DNA from: Lactobacillus sp.
GTDB lineage: Bacteria; Bacillota; Bacilli; Lactobacillales; Lactobacillaceae
Length of the DNA: 64,000 nt
Direction: 5' to 3'
NCBI GenBank assembly: GCA_022484695.1
Contig: JAKVKU010000011.1
Location: forward strand, 1-64,000
Part shown: in pieces, positions 34,948 through 44,338 of the stretch
How positions within the stretch are numbered: the stretch's first letter is position 1
How the letters are laid out: each line of letters begins with the position of its first letter
The notes under the pieces: generated by a model
What the model saw: only the letters and a program-made list of their open reading frames with translations
Databases searched by the model: none
Told to the model about the DNA's origin: nothing
Made by a program: the position numbers and the translations under genes

Positions 34948-35934
34948 TTATGAAAACAACAGGGCTAATAGATCATCAGCACTAATCCCTAGAATAGGCT
35001 GTTGTTGCAATTGCTGTATTAAAATGGGGCGGACTTGATCCGGGCGAAAAGGATGACCCAGCAAACTTTTGGCCAGTGTATGCTGATCAAGGCTACTGAA
35101 GAAGTCACCGGATAAATGTAATTCTGTCAAGACACCATGTTTCACTGTGAGATCAAATTTGACTAAGCCACCGCCTTTAAAATAATGTTTTTTTGAAAGC
35201 TCAGTGGTGGGGGTGTGACCATAGATAAATTGCGGGTCCGCAAATTTCTCCTTGGCGATAATGTCAATTCGATCCAGTTCTGCGCCGGTTAATTGATACG
35301 TTCTCAGATTGGCCACGGTGGCCAACACATGTCGTTGCAGCTCAGCTGCAAAACTTTGATTAGTGAGGTCTGGGCGAATGGTTTGGATGTTCATGGTTCG
35401 CTCTAAGATTGAGGCAATATGTTTAGAACGTAGTTTTAGATTGTCCACATGTAAGGCATCATACATTTGTTCTAAATTTGTATTAAATAACAAACTACCG
35501 TGATGGACGGTGAAGCCATTGTGTTTATATTGAGCGCTACCAGAGATTTTGCGGTCATTGACGGTTAAGTCGTTGCGGCTAGTGGCGATCGCTGGAATTT
35601 GCATTTGATTTAAAGCTGTGGCAATGGTATTAATGTAAGCTTTAAAATCGATCATTTGTTGGTTATCTGGTTGGATGAAGGTAAACTGATCGCCCCCTTC
35701 ATCGGTGTAGATGGTGCCGCCGCCGGAATAGCGACGGACCACATTGATTTGGTGCTGACGAATATATTCTAAATTCAGTTCTGCTAAAGCATCTTGGTAT
35801 TTTCCCAACATGACGGTGGGGGTGGTGGACCAGAGCAAAAATACTGGTTCAGAAAAACGCTTTTCAGAAGCTAAATAGTATTCCAAGGCAAAGTTATGAT
35901 AGATATCGAGGGTCTTGACCGGTATATAAATCAT
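34948..35934 (-). CDS. lplA: Lipoate-protein ligase A
   Basis: 328-aa ligase that activates lipoate (or octanoate) with ATP and attaches it to lipoyl domains. Motifs: VMLGKYQDALAELN, the lipoyl-AMP loop RRYSGGGTIYTDEGG, and KISGSAQYKHNGFTVHHGSLLFN (catalytic Lys region), followed by the C-terminal accessory domain. It overlaps lipA by the sequence ATGA, so both are translated from one mRNA with the lipoyl-domain gene upstream. Confidence 0.95.
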   Translation of the reverse strand: MIYIPVKTLDIYHNFALEYYLASEKRFSEPVFLLWSTTPTVMLGKYQDALAELNLEYIRQHQINVVRRYSGGGTIYTDEGGDQFTFIQPDNQQMIDFKAYINTIATALNQMQIPAIATSRNDLTVNDRKISGSAQYKHNGFTVHHGSLLFNTNLEQMYDALHVDNLKLRSKHIASILERTMNIQTIRPDLTNQSFAAELQRHVLATVANLRTYQLTGAELDRIDIIAKEKFADPQFIYGHTPTTELSKKHYFKGGGLVKFDLTVKHGVLTELHLSGDFFSSLDQHTLAKSLLGHPFRPDQVRPILIQQLQQQPILGISADDLLALLFS

Positions 35935-36800
35935 TTACCGTCAACTGCTTCCAGTTCTTCTTTGGCTTTATAGGAGCTACGAACCAATGGTGAGCTGGCC
36001 ACAAATTTAAAGCCCTTAGCCATAGCTGCCCGGTAATAGGCTTGATAACGAGCCATTGGGACCCATTCCCGGAGTTGGTAGTGCTTCTTTGAAGGCTGGA
36101 CATACTGACCAATCGTTAAGAAGTCCACATCGATGGCTCTTAAGTCATCCATCAATTGATAAACTTCAGAGTCCGTTTCACCCAAGCCTAACATGATCCC
36201 AGTTTTAACAAATGTTGTTTTAGGGGCATGAGCCTTCACATATTGCAACACACTTAAAGAGGTGTCATAAGTTGCCCGACTGCGGACTTTAGGTGTTAAA
36301 CTGCGGACAGTTTCCATATTATGGTTAAACACATCGGGTTTAGCCGCAATGACTTGATCCAATAATTCAGTCCGACCTTGGAAATCGGGTGTTAGGACTT
36401 CAATGGAGGTATTTGGATTTAATCTGCGAATCTCTTTAATGACGTTTACAAATTGGGTGGCCCCTAAGTCGGGCAAATCGTCACGATCCACACTGGTAAC
36501 GACCACGTGTTTCAAACCTAATTTCTGGGTGGCTTGAGCGACTCTTAAGGGTTCTAACAAGTCAACCGGGGCGGTTTTACCATGGGGCACATCACAAAAG
36601 CGACAAGCTCGGGTACAATTTGGACCCATAATCATGAAAGAAGCTGTACCGCTGCCAAAGCAATCCCCTAAATTAGGGCAATTGGCCTCAGCACAAACTG
36701 TGTTCAATTGGAGACCGTCCAATAAGTGGTTCATACGATCAACTTTAGTTTGGTCGTAGGTTACTTTGAGCCATTGTGGTTTTGTCTTTGTGTCAGCCAT
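35931..36800 (-). CDS. lipA: Lipoyl synthase (radical SAM)
   Basis: 289-aa radical SAM enzyme inserting two sulfurs into protein-bound octanoyl groups. It has both 4Fe-4S cluster motifs: auxiliary CAEANCPNLGDC and radical SAM CTRACRFCDV, plus the C-terminal RSSYKA serine ligand region. MADTKTK is taken as start; AAGGAG lies ~14 bases upstream, longer than ideal. Lipoyl synthase is uncommon in lactobacilli, many of which depend on external lipoate. Confidence 0.96.
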   Translation of the reverse strand: MADTKTKPQWLKVTYDQTKVDRMNHLLDGLQLNTVCAEANCPNLGDCFGSGTASFMIMGPNCTRACRFCDVPHGKTAPVDLLEPLRVAQATQKLGLKHVVVTSVDRDDLPDLGATQFVNVIKEIRRLNPNTSIEVLTPDFQGRTELLDQVIAAKPDVFNHNMETVRSLTPKVRSRATYDTSLSVLQYVKAHAPKTTFVKTGIMLGLGETDSEVYQLMDDLRAIDVDFLTIGQYVQPSKKHYQLREWVPMARYQAYYRAAMAKGFKFVASSPLVRSSYKAKEELEAVDGK

Positions 36801-36818
36801 ATCTATGTCATCTTCTCC

Positions 36819-37073
36819 TTAGTTAACTTCGATTGTTGCGACCAAGTCGCCGACTTTAGTTGCATCGCCTTCAGCAACTTTTTGTTCCTTTAAGACACCG
36901 TCTTCTTGGCTTTGTACTTCGCTAATGACTTTATCGGTTTCGACTTCAAACAAAATGTCACCAGTTTTAACGGTATCACCAGGTTCTTTGAGCCAAGAAC
37001 CGAAAAAGTATTCATCGGATTTCGGGCTTAATTTCGGCATATGAACTTCTTTTAACATCGTTAACACTTCCAT
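36819..37073 (-). CDS. Free-standing lipoyl/biotinyl-carrier domain protein
   Basis: 84 aa consisting of a single E2-type lipoyl domain: VHMPKLSPKS..., EPGDTVKTGDILFEVETDKV with the modifiable Lys in ETDKV, EDGVLKEQKVAEGD and VGDLVATIEV. No E3-binding or catalytic domain follows, and it does not look like GcvH. It is the first gene of a lipoyl domain-lipA-lplA operon. It is probably the octanoyl/lipoyl carrier on which LipA acts, or a lipoylated electron/acyl carrier in its own right. Start ATG 37073 or, with a weak GGAAG site, 37058. Confidence 0.85.
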   Translation of the reverse strand: MEVLTMLKEVHMPKLSPKSDEYFFGSWLKEPGDTVKTGDILFEVETDKVISEVQSQEDGVLKEQKVAEGDATKVGDLVATIEVN

Positions 37074-37120
37074 TTAAAATATTTGTACCTGTACCGAATA
37101 ATATAACACTAATCAAGTTT

Positions 37121-37155
37121 AAAAAAAGAGCGCTTCCTAAAAATTAGGGAAACGC
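37121..37155 (-). terminator. ktrB-ktrA terminator
   Basis: On the minus strand GCGTTTCC and GGAAGCGC form an 8-bp stem (one G-U pair) followed by TCTTTTTTT, just after the ktrA stop codon and upstream of the lipoyl-domain gene. Confidence 0.85.
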
Positions 37156-37167
37156 CTAATGCCTTGC

Positions 37168-37836
37168 CTATTGTGTATTTTGTAACGTATCGTCCAAGGA
37201 TTCGACGCTTTGAACCGGCCCAACCACCGTTAAAATATCTTCAAGGTAAATCATATCCGTGGGTTTAGGGGAGATGTTAGCCTTGTCTTGATGATGGATG
37301 GCAATCACGTTCAGGTCGAAACGTTTTCTTAAATCTAACTCTTCCAGGCTTTTATTGGCAAATTTGGGATCAGAAATGGCGATTTCGGCCAGGGTATATT
37401 TCGCATCTAGATCAATGAAGCTCAAAATGTGCTTGGATAACAATTTGCGCACGATACTTTGCCCCATATCCCGTTCTGGGAAGACCACGCGATCAGCCCC
37501 CACTCGCTTTAAGACGCGCCCATGGGCCTGGGTTTCCGCTTTGGCAATCACATTTTTAGCACCAAGTTCTTTTACTAACAAGGTGGTCATAATACTGGCT
37601 TCCATATTGTTGCCAATGCCGATGATGACGTAATCAAAGGTGTCAATATTTAAGCCCCGCAGGACTTCTTCTTCTTGGGTATCGGCAATCATTGATTGGG
37701 TAGCTACATCCATGAGGGCGTTGACCCGTTCTTCACTCACGTCCACAGCTAAGACATCTTGGTGTGTCTCATACAGAGTCCGGACCACGCTTTCCCCAAA
37801 ACGACCTAGACCTAGTACTGCAAAACTTTTTTTCAT
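37168..37836 (-). CDS. ktrA: Potassium uptake regulatory subunit (KtrA/TrkA family)
   Basis: 222-aa cytoplasmic ring protein. The RCK_N domain has the nucleotide-binding GLGRFGESV, the acidic end AVDVSEERV and VIIGIGNNMEASI; an RCK_C domain occupies roughly residues 135-215. It gates the KtrB channel in response to ATP/ADP; RCK_C domains of KtrA homologues bind c-di-AMP, which the cdaA gene in this window would make. GAGGAG precedes the start. Transcribed 35 bases after ktrB. Confidence 0.93.
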   Translation of the reverse strand: MKKSFAVLGLGRFGESVVRTLYETHQDVLAVDVSEERVNALMDVATQSMIADTQEEEVLRGLNIDTFDYVIIGIGNNMEASIMTTLLVKELGAKNVIAKAETQAHGRVLKRVGADRVVFPERDMGQSIVRKLLSKHILSFIDLDAKYTLAEIAISDPKFANKSLEELDLRKRFDLNVIAIHHQDKANISPKPTDMIYLEDILTVVGPVQSVESLDDTLQNTQ

Positions 37837-37871
37837 AACTATTTTCTCCTCGCAAGTGGTGTTTAAATAAG

Positions 37872-39221
37872 TTAACCAATTAAGACATTTTCCTTAGGAT
37901 AACGAATTGAATTCAATTTGGTTTGTCGGTTCAATAGGGCATACATCGACGTAAAGATACCCACTCGGCCAATGAACATCAATAACATAATAATGATTTT
38001 GCCTAAGACGGATAAATGCGCTGTTAGACCTAGGCTGAGCCCCACGGTGCCAAAGGCAGATAACACCTCAAATAAAATATACTCCATCCCCGAGTTTTTC
38101 GGGATCGATTCAGTTTGGGTCAATACTAAAGTGGCAATGGCGATGATGGCACTGGCCAAGAAGACCAGTAATAACGCCCGGTTGATATTGTTTTGGCTAA
38201 AGCGCCGATGGGCAAATTCCACATCTTTTTTACCCCGTAATTGGGCGATACTTTGCAAAACCAATAACCCAAATGTGGTGGTCTTGATCCCGCCGGCCGT
38301 GGATCCTGGCGTACCCCCCACAAACATCAGCAACATGATCAAGAAAATACTACCAGCTTGTAAAGATGAGGTGGAGATCGTGGTCAAACCCGCCGTCCGG
38401 GGGGTGACGCTTAGGAATAATGTATTCATCAGGCGATTTCCCCAGGAAGTAACCTGGCTTAAGGCCTGTAGATTACGTTCTGTCAATAATAGTAATAAAA
38501 AGCCAACCACAAAAAGACTAAAAGTCGTGACCAACGTTAACTTAGAATTTAAACTGAGGCGTTTGCGCTTGGGATATAGCAAAATATCCCGCCAAACTAA
38601 GAAGCCTAAGCCCCCAGCGATAATTAACAGCATGGTGATGGTCAGTACATAAGGATCATCGCGAAAACCCGCCAAGCTATTGCCAAAGATATCAAAGCCA
38701 GCGTTACAAAATGACATGACCGCGTGGAAGATAGCTGTATAAAGACCATGACGCCAGCCGAATTTGGGGATGAAGTCCACCGCCAAAAGCGCAGCGCCCA
38801 CTAATTGTACCAATCCCGATAGGGCTACGACGTATTGCATGACACTTTTTGTGTCCGTTAAGTTTTCTAGGTTTAAAGATTCTTTAACCATGAGTTGGGT
38901 GGATAGATCTAAGTTGCGCCGAATGATATTGAATAACAATACGGCAAAGGTCATGTAACCTAAAGCACCAATTTCACTCATGGTTAAAATGATCAACTGG
39001 CCAAAAAGCGTCCAGTGGGTGGCGGTGTTGGCCACCGTTAAACCGGTGATACAAGTGGCCGAAGTCGCCGTAAATAGGACATCAATGAAGTTGGTTTTAC
39101 CCGTGTGGGTGGCAATGGGCAGGCTTAATAAAATAGTGCCAATGGTAATGATCAAGATGAACCCAAAAGTCATACGCTGGGGAAGTGTTGTGAGAAATTG
39201 ATGTTCTGTTAATTTTTTCAT
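37872..39221 (-). CDS. ktrB: Potassium uptake channel subunit (KtrB/TrkH family)
   Basis: 449 aa from ATG 39221 (AAGGAC 8 bases upstream); an in-frame TTG at 39248 is too close to its only site. Four M1-P-M2 repeats with selectivity-filter-like segments (TSATCITGLTV, SFCNAGFD, VTPRTAGLTT, AFGTVGLS). It forms the Na+-coupled K+ uptake pore. Followed by ktrA. Confidence 0.95.
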   Translation of the reverse strand: MKKLTEHQFLTTLPQRMTFGFILIITIGTILLSLPIATHTGKTNFIDVLFTATSATCITGLTVANTATHWTLFGQLIILTMSEIGALGYMTFAVLLFNIIRRNLDLSTQLMVKESLNLENLTDTKSVMQYVVALSGLVQLVGAALLAVDFIPKFGWRHGLYTAIFHAVMSFCNAGFDIFGNSLAGFRDDPYVLTITMLLIIAGGLGFLVWRDILLYPKRKRLSLNSKLTLVTTFSLFVVGFLLLLLTERNLQALSQVTSWGNRLMNTLFLSVTPRTAGLTTISTSSLQAGSIFLIMLLMFVGGTPGSTAGGIKTTTFGLLVLQSIAQLRGKKDVEFAHRRFSQNNINRALLLVFLASAIIAIATLVLTQTESIPKNSGMEYILFEVLSAFGTVGLSLGLTAHLSVLGKIIIMLLMFIGRVGIFTSMYALLNRQTKLNSIRYPKENVLIG

Positions 39222-39356
39222 AATTGCGTCCTTGTTGTTGAATTTCAAAAACTTTCCTAATTAAGCTTATCAGAGCCCGCTGGAAAAGCAAGCGTCATTA
39301 ACGGTCGTTCCTGTTGTATAATATAATTGAAAAGCTAGTAAATTGAGGACAAAACT

Positions 39357-40934
39357 TTGAAGGCTATTAGAACATATTTTAATTTTGAAAAACTAACTTA
39401 TATCTGGCGGGGGTGTCTGATTGGTTTAGCAGCGGGTGCGGTTACCGCTGGCTTTCGCTATTTGATTGGCCAGGCAGTCACCTTTGTTCAGGCGTTGTTT
39501 CAAACCGTCAGACAAGGCCAGTTGCTTCTATTAATACCCATTGGCCTTGGTCTCATTATAATCGGGCTGATTGTGGGATTATTGTTGCGACAACAGCCAG
39601 CTATTTCTGGCTCAGGAATCCCCCAAGTTGAAGCGCTCATAGAAGATGAACTGAGCTATAATTGGTGGTCGATTCTTTGGCGCAAGTTTGTGGGGGGTGT
39701 CTTGGCCATTGGCCCGGGGCTTGGCTTAGGTCGCGAAGGCCCTTCCATTCAATTGGGCGCAGCAGCGGGCCAGGGGCTAGCCCGGGCCTACCGGGCCCAA
39801 GGCGCAGATCGGCGGATCATGATCGCTGCGGGCGCCGCTGGGGGGCTATCGGCAGCTTTTAATGCCCCCATGGCGGGGACCATGTTTGTGTTAGAAGAAA
39901 TTTATCACACTTTTTCTTATCCCGTTTGGCTCACATCTTTAGCCAGTGCTGTGGCCGCTAATTTCGTCGCTCTCTATGTCTTTGGCTTACAGCCAGTTTT
40001 ACATTTGAATTATCAAGCCTCCCTGCCAATCAGCCAGTACTGGCAGTTGGCGATTTTGGGCATCGTTTTAGGACTATTGGGGCGCGTTTATCAGGTTTGT
40101 CTGTTAAATCAGGGTAAATTTTTCCGCTATTTTAAAAAATTACCCCGGTCATTTCATGGGCTTATTCCTTTATTAGCGGTGATTCCGCTGGGACTGTGGC
40201 ATCCAGAATGGTTGGGTGGGGGAAATGGGATCATTTTGAGTTTTAATACCCCCCAACTTTCCATTGGTATCTTGGTTTTATTATTTATCGTACGTTTTAT
40301 TTTTTCCATGCTGTCCTATGGCTCCGGCTTACCCGGTGGGATTTTCCTACCTATCTTATCCCTAGGGGCCATTATTGGGGCCCTTTATGGTGCAGTCATG
40401 GTCCATTTAGGGTTATTAGCACCAATTTATTGGTATAATTTGGTGATTTTTGCCATGGCCGGCTATTTTGCCGCCATTGGGAAGGCACCTTTTACCGCAG
40501 TGTTATTGATTACGGAGATGGTGGGTTCGTTACAACATCTGATGCCTTTAGCGTTCTTGTGTTTAATTGCCTATGTGAGCAATGATATGTTAAATGGCCA
40601 ACCCATTTATACGTCTTTGAAGAATCGCTTGCGGGTGGCCCAATTGGTGGGCAATGGCCAGTTGGATGAAATTCAGGTGCCGGTTTTAGAAATACCTGGG
40701 GCCAGCGCCTTTCAAGTACGCCAGTTAGCTTGGCCGCCGGAAAGCTTGTTGATCAGTATTCAAAGAGGTGAGAGTCGGGTAATTCCCCATGGCAACACTG
40801 TGATTCGCCCGGGTGATATTTTAATTGTATTGGTCCCTAACGGCCAGGTTGGTCACTATAAAGCGCTGATAACGACCCAGCTTAGCCAACTTTATGAAAA
40901 GATTGCCAGGGATACAACTAGCAATGACACCTAA
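39357..40934 (+). CDS. clcA: ClC-family chloride channel/antiporter with C-terminal RCK_C-like domain
   Basis: 525 aa. ClC signatures: SGSGIPQVE, the gating-glutamate motif GLGREGPSIQLG, and LPGGIFLPILSLGA. Presence of the gating Glu suggests Cl-/H+ exchange. The last ~75 residues (IQVPVLEIPGASAFQVRQL...IRPGDILIVLVP) look like a TrkA_C/RCK_C ligand-binding domain. Start is TTG 39357 after TTGAGGAC. A TATAAT box (39317-39322) lies upstream without a clear -35. Divergent from ktrB, pairing anion and K+ transport. Confidence 0.93.
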   Translation: MKAIRTYFNFEKLTYIWRGCLIGLAAGAVTAGFRYLIGQAVTFVQALFQTVRQGQLLLLIPIGLGLIIIGLIVGLLLRQQPAISGSGIPQVEALIEDELSYNWWSILWRKFVGGVLAIGPGLGLGREGPSIQLGAAAGQGLARAYRAQGADRRIMIAAGAAGGLSAAFNAPMAGTMFVLEEIYHTFSYPVWLTSLASAVAANFVALYVFGLQPVLHLNYQASLPISQYWQLAILGIVLGLLGRVYQVCLLNQGKFFRYFKKLPRSFHGLIPLLAVIPLGLWHPEWLGGGNGIILSFNTPQLSIGILVLLFIVRFIFSMLSYGSGLPGGIFLPILSLGAIIGALYGAVMVHLGLLAPIYWYNLVIFAMAGYFAAIGKAPFTAVLLITEMVGSLQHLMPLAFLCLIAYVSNDMLNGQPIYTSLKNRLRVAQLVGNGQLDEIQVPVLEIPGASAFQVRQLAWPPESLLISIQRGESRVIPHGNTVIRPGDILIVLVPNGQVGHYKALITTQLSQLYEKIARDTTSNDT

Positions 40935-40990
40935 TTTATGCTACTATTCTATAGTGAGATTTTTTAACGGAGCGATTTGGAGGTTTTATC

Positions 40991-41233
40991 TTGTATAACG
41001 TTATTCAAACATTACTGATTATTGACTGCATTTTGATCGTGATTGCGGTCATGTTACAACCAACCAAGCAACAAGATGCCCTCAGTGCCTTATCTGGTGG
41101 CGGTAATGAATTGCAAACTGGATCTACTAAAAAACGTGGCTTTGAAGCCTTCATGGTCAAGGTTACCTGGGTGCTAGGTATTTTATTCTTTGTGTTTTCA
41201 CTTATCTTAGTATACTTATCTTCCCACAAATAA
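40991..41233 (+). CDS. secG: Preprotein translocase subunit SecG
   Basis: 80-aa protein with two transmembrane helices (VIQTLLIIDCILIVIAVML and VTWVLGILFFVFSLILVYL) linked by LSGGGNELQ. Typical SecG hairpin of the SecYEG channel. TTG start at 40991, seven bases after TTGGAGG. It precedes est-rnr-smpB, the conserved Firmicute order. Confidence 0.93.
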   Translation: MYNVIQTLLIIDCILIVIAVMLQPTKQQDALSALSGGGNELQTGSTKKRGFEAFMVKVTWVLGILFFVFSLILVYLSSHK

Positions 41234-41249
41234 CGTGATTTTAGATTAG

Positions 41250-41284
41250 GCCGGAACGAAAAGTATTTCGTTGCCGGCTTTTTA
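41250..41284 (+). terminator. secG terminator
   Basis: GCCGGAACGAAA (41250-41261) pairs with TTTCGTTGCCGGC (one bulge), followed by five Ts. Downstream est-rnr expression may come from read-through or a separate promoter. Confidence 0.85.
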
Positions 41285-41314
41285 TGGATATGGGTTCTAA
41301 TGGAGGTTAGATGT

Positions 41315-42076
41315 TTGCAGTACAAAATGCCAAAACCGTTATATTTTGATGCTGGCCCCATCGGCGTTGTTTTACTTCATGCTTATAGCGGCACATCTGC
41401 TGATCATCATATGTTGGGCCGCTTTTTAGAGCGGCATGGTGATAGCGTGTATATTCCCCAGTTTAGCGGGCATGCTACCTTTGATCCCCTGGATATTTTG
41501 ACCCAAGGCGGTCCCGACCAATGGTGGACCGATACCTTGGCTGCGGTGCGCTATATTGCCGCCAAACACAAGCAACCACTGTATGTGTTTGGGTTGTCCA
41601 TGGGAGGGATTTTTGCCACAAAGGCAATTTTAACGCTAGATTCTGTGGTCGCCGGCGGTGTTTTTAGTTCACCGGTGATCCCCCAAGCAGAGAACAATGT
41701 TTACCCTAATTTTTTGAAATATGCGCAACAAGTTTACAAGTATACTGATTTAACCCCAGGGCAAGTTGCTGCTAAAATGACGCAAATTAAAGCCTTATTG
41801 CCGCAACAGTTGGCTGATATTCATCAATTTGCTGGAGCCTTTACGGCAGATTTAAGTCAGATCAAAAAACCCTTTTTTATCGCCCAAAGCGGGGCCGATG
41901 AAATGATAAATGCCCAGGGTGCCTATGACTTGCGGCACGCGCTGGTTCAAGCACCGGTGGATTTTCATTGGTATGAAGGCGCTAGCCATGTGTTAACGGT
42001 TGGGCCCGCCCACAAACAATTACAAACAGATGTATTAAACTTTATTCAAAAAACAAGTAAAGAGGTGTCAGTTTGA
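41315..42076 (+). CDS. Carboxylesterase (alpha/beta hydrolase)
   Basis: 253 aa from TTG 41315, chosen because GGAGGT lies 7 bases upstream and an earlier ATG (41300) overlaps that site. Alpha/beta-hydrolase with oxyanion LLHAYSGT, nucleophile elbow GLSMGG, acid in QSGADEM, and catalytic His in GASHVL. This esterase precedes rnr in many Firmicutes and resembles short-chain carboxylesterases (Est30-like). Natural substrate unknown. Its stop overlaps the rnr start. Confidence 0.88.
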   Translation: MQYKMPKPLYFDAGPIGVVLLHAYSGTSADHHMLGRFLERHGDSVYIPQFSGHATFDPLDILTQGGPDQWWTDTLAAVRYIAAKHKQPLYVFGLSMGGIFATKAILTLDSVVAGGVFSSPVIPQAENNVYPNFLKYAQQVYKYTDLTPGQVAAKMTQIKALLPQQLADIHQFAGAFTADLSQIKKPFFIAQSGADEMINAQGAYDLRHALVQAPVDFHWYEGASHVLTVGPAHKQLQTDVLNFIQKTSKEVSV

Positions 42077-44322
42077 CTCAGGCAGAACGCTTACAAACCG
42101 AAATATTAACAGTTTTTCAAAATCATCCCGACCGTAAATATACCGTTCAAGAAGTGAACGATCAACTAGGACTCAAAGGTTCTAGTGCATTTAAGCGGGT
42201 TGTGAAGGCCATCGCCGAATTAGAAGGTGCTGGCCGCATTCAAATTAGTAATAAAGGTAAATTTAAATTGACAGAACAAAAAGCCACAATTTCCGGGATT
42301 TTTCATGCTAATGAGCGGGGCTTTGGCTTTGTGTCAATTCCCGATTCAGATGATCCAGATATTTTCATTCCTAAAGAAGCCAAACATACTGCCATCAATG
42401 GGGATGAAGTTGAAGCTCAAATCGTCAGAGATGGGGATCCTTGGAAAAATCGCGGTCCTGAAGGTAAAATTATTAACATTCTCAACCGGGCAGTGACTAC
42501 CATGGTGGGGGATTTCAAGCAATATTCCGATGTGGAGGTCCAAAAAACTGGTTTTGTGGGCTATATCCAAAGCCGGGAGAAGAAGTTAAGCGGCATTCCG
42601 GTCTTTCTATCAGATAAGGGCTTACATCCCCAAATGGGAGATATTGTCCTAGCTGATATTACTGATTATCCTTCTGAAGATCGTCCCGGCCAAATGCGGG
42701 GGATCGCTGTTAAAATCATCGGGAATCAAAATGATCCTGGTGTGGACATTGAAAGCCAAGTTTATGCCCACGGATTGCATATTGATTTCCCCCAAGAAGC
42801 ACTGGATCAAGCCAATGCCATTCCAGATCATGTGAATCCTGAGGACAAAGAAGGCCGTCGGGATATCACTGATCAACAAGTGATCACCATTGATGGGGAT
42901 GACTCTAAAGACTTCGACGATGCCGTTGTGGCTTGGAAGATGCCTAATGGCCATTACCACTTAGGGGTGCATATCGCCGATGTCAGTTATTATGTGACCG
43001 AAAACTCACCATTGGATCAAGAAGCCTACGATCGGGGTACCAGCGTGTACCTGGCTGATCGGGTGGTGCCAATGATTCCATTTAGACTATCCAATGGGAT
43101 TTGTTCTTTGAATCCGGATGAAGAACGGCTAGCGATGTCTTGTGATATGGAAATTGATGACCGGGGTAAGATCCATCATGCAGACATTTACCCAAGTGTG
43201 ATCAAATCCCATGCCCGCATGACCTATAACAACGTGAATAAGATCTTGAATCATGAAGATCCCGAATTAGAAGCTAAATATGCCGACTTGGTCCCAATGT
43301 TAGAATTGATGGCTGAGTTACACCATATTTTATTTGACATGCGCCATCGTCGGGGTGCCATTGACTTTGAAGATGCCGAAGCCCACATTATTGTGGACGA
43401 GAACTCCCATCCCATCGACATCGTGTTGCGGGAACGGGGCACTTCTGAGCGCATGATTGAATCCTTCATGTTGGCCGCTAACGAAACCGTTGCAGAAACT
43501 TGGTATAAAAAAGATGTGCCATTCCTTTACCGGGTCCATGAAACGCCTGATGAAGAAAAGGTTAAGAACTTCTTCGAATTTGTTTCTGCCTTTGGGATCG
43601 CTGGCGTGGGGAATGCCAAAGATGTCAAACCGCTCATGTTGCAAAATGTGTTGAGCAAGGTTAAAGATACCCCAGAAGAATCCGTGGTGAACATCATGTT
43701 ACTACGGAGTATGAAACAAGCCCATTATTCAGATGAACTGTTAGGGCACTTTGGGATTGGGGCCCAGTATTATACCCATTTCACCTCGCCAATTCGCCGT
43801 TATCCTGATTTGATGGTTCATCGCCTGATCCATAGTTATTTAAACAATGGCACTGGTGAAAAAGTCCAAAGCCATTGGCATGAGGTCTTGCCAGACGTGG
43901 CCCAACAAACGTCGATTCAAGAGCGTAAAGCAGTTGACACTGAACGGGACGTGGATGATTTGCTCAAAGCCCAATATATGGAAGATCGGGTGGGCGAAAA
44001 ATTCAATGCTGTGGTCAGTTCTGTGACCAGCTTTGGGATGTTCGTGGCTTTAGAAAATACCGTTGAAGGTTTAGTTCACATCTCCACCATGGCGGATGAC
44101 TACTATGCTTATAACGAACGGAGTATGACTTTGATTGGGGAACATACCCATAAAATGTATAAAATTGGTCAACCGATTCGCGTTGAACTGATGCGTGCGG
44201 ACGTGAAGCAGCGGCAATTGGACTTTGAGATCGTCCTTTCCGATGAAGAAAAGAAAAATGCCGTTAAAAAACCCCAAAGAAAACCCCAAAGAGGACCTCG
44301 AAACAATAATCGTAAAAAGTAA
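42073..44322 (+). CDS. rnr: Ribonuclease R
   Basis: 749-aa 3'-5' exoribonuclease. N-terminal winged helix (YTVQEVNDQLGLKG), cold-shock domains (GIFHANERGFGFV), RNB catalytic domain with IDGDDSKDFDDAVV and LGVHIADVSYYV, HFTSPIRRYPDL, then an S1 domain (FNAVVSSVTSFGMFVALEN) and a basic tail (KPQRKPQRGPRNNNRKK). It degrades structured RNA and partners with SmpB-tmRNA in non-stop mRNA decay. TTG start overlapping the est stop codon. Confidence 0.97.
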   Translation: MTQAERLQTEILTVFQNHPDRKYTVQEVNDQLGLKGSSAFKRVVKAIAELEGAGRIQISNKGKFKLTEQKATISGIFHANERGFGFVSIPDSDDPDIFIPKEAKHTAINGDEVEAQIVRDGDPWKNRGPEGKIINILNRAVTTMVGDFKQYSDVEVQKTGFVGYIQSREKKLSGIPVFLSDKGLHPQMGDIVLADITDYPSEDRPGQMRGIAVKIIGNQNDPGVDIESQVYAHGLHIDFPQEALDQANAIPDHVNPEDKEGRRDITDQQVITIDGDDSKDFDDAVVAWKMPNGHYHLGVHIADVSYYVTENSPLDQEAYDRGTSVYLADRVVPMIPFRLSNGICSLNPDEERLAMSCDMEIDDRGKIHHADIYPSVIKSHARMTYNNVNKILNHEDPELEAKYADLVPMLELMAELHHILFDMRHRRGAIDFEDAEAHIIVDENSHPIDIVLRERGTSERMIESFMLAANETVAETWYKKDVPFLYRVHETPDEEKVKNFFEFVSAFGIAGVGNAKDVKPLMLQNVLSKVKDTPEESVVNIMLLRSMKQAHYSDELLGHFGIGAQYYTHFTSPIRRYPDLMVHRLIHSYLNNGTGEKVQSHWHEVLPDVAQQTSIQERKAVDTERDVDDLLKAQYMEDRVGEKFNAVVSSVTSFGMFVALENTVEGLVHISTMADDYYAYNERSMTLIGEHTHKMYKIGQPIRVELMRADVKQRQLDFEIVLSDEEKKNAVKKPQRKPQRGPRNNNRKK

Positions 44323-44338
44323 GCGAGGTGTATGATTG

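Noticed and set aside
37908-39201. Plus-strand open frames over ktrB and ktrA (e.g. 37918-38652)
   Set aside because: They are antisense to well-conserved Ktr genes, without ribosome sites or recognisable domains.
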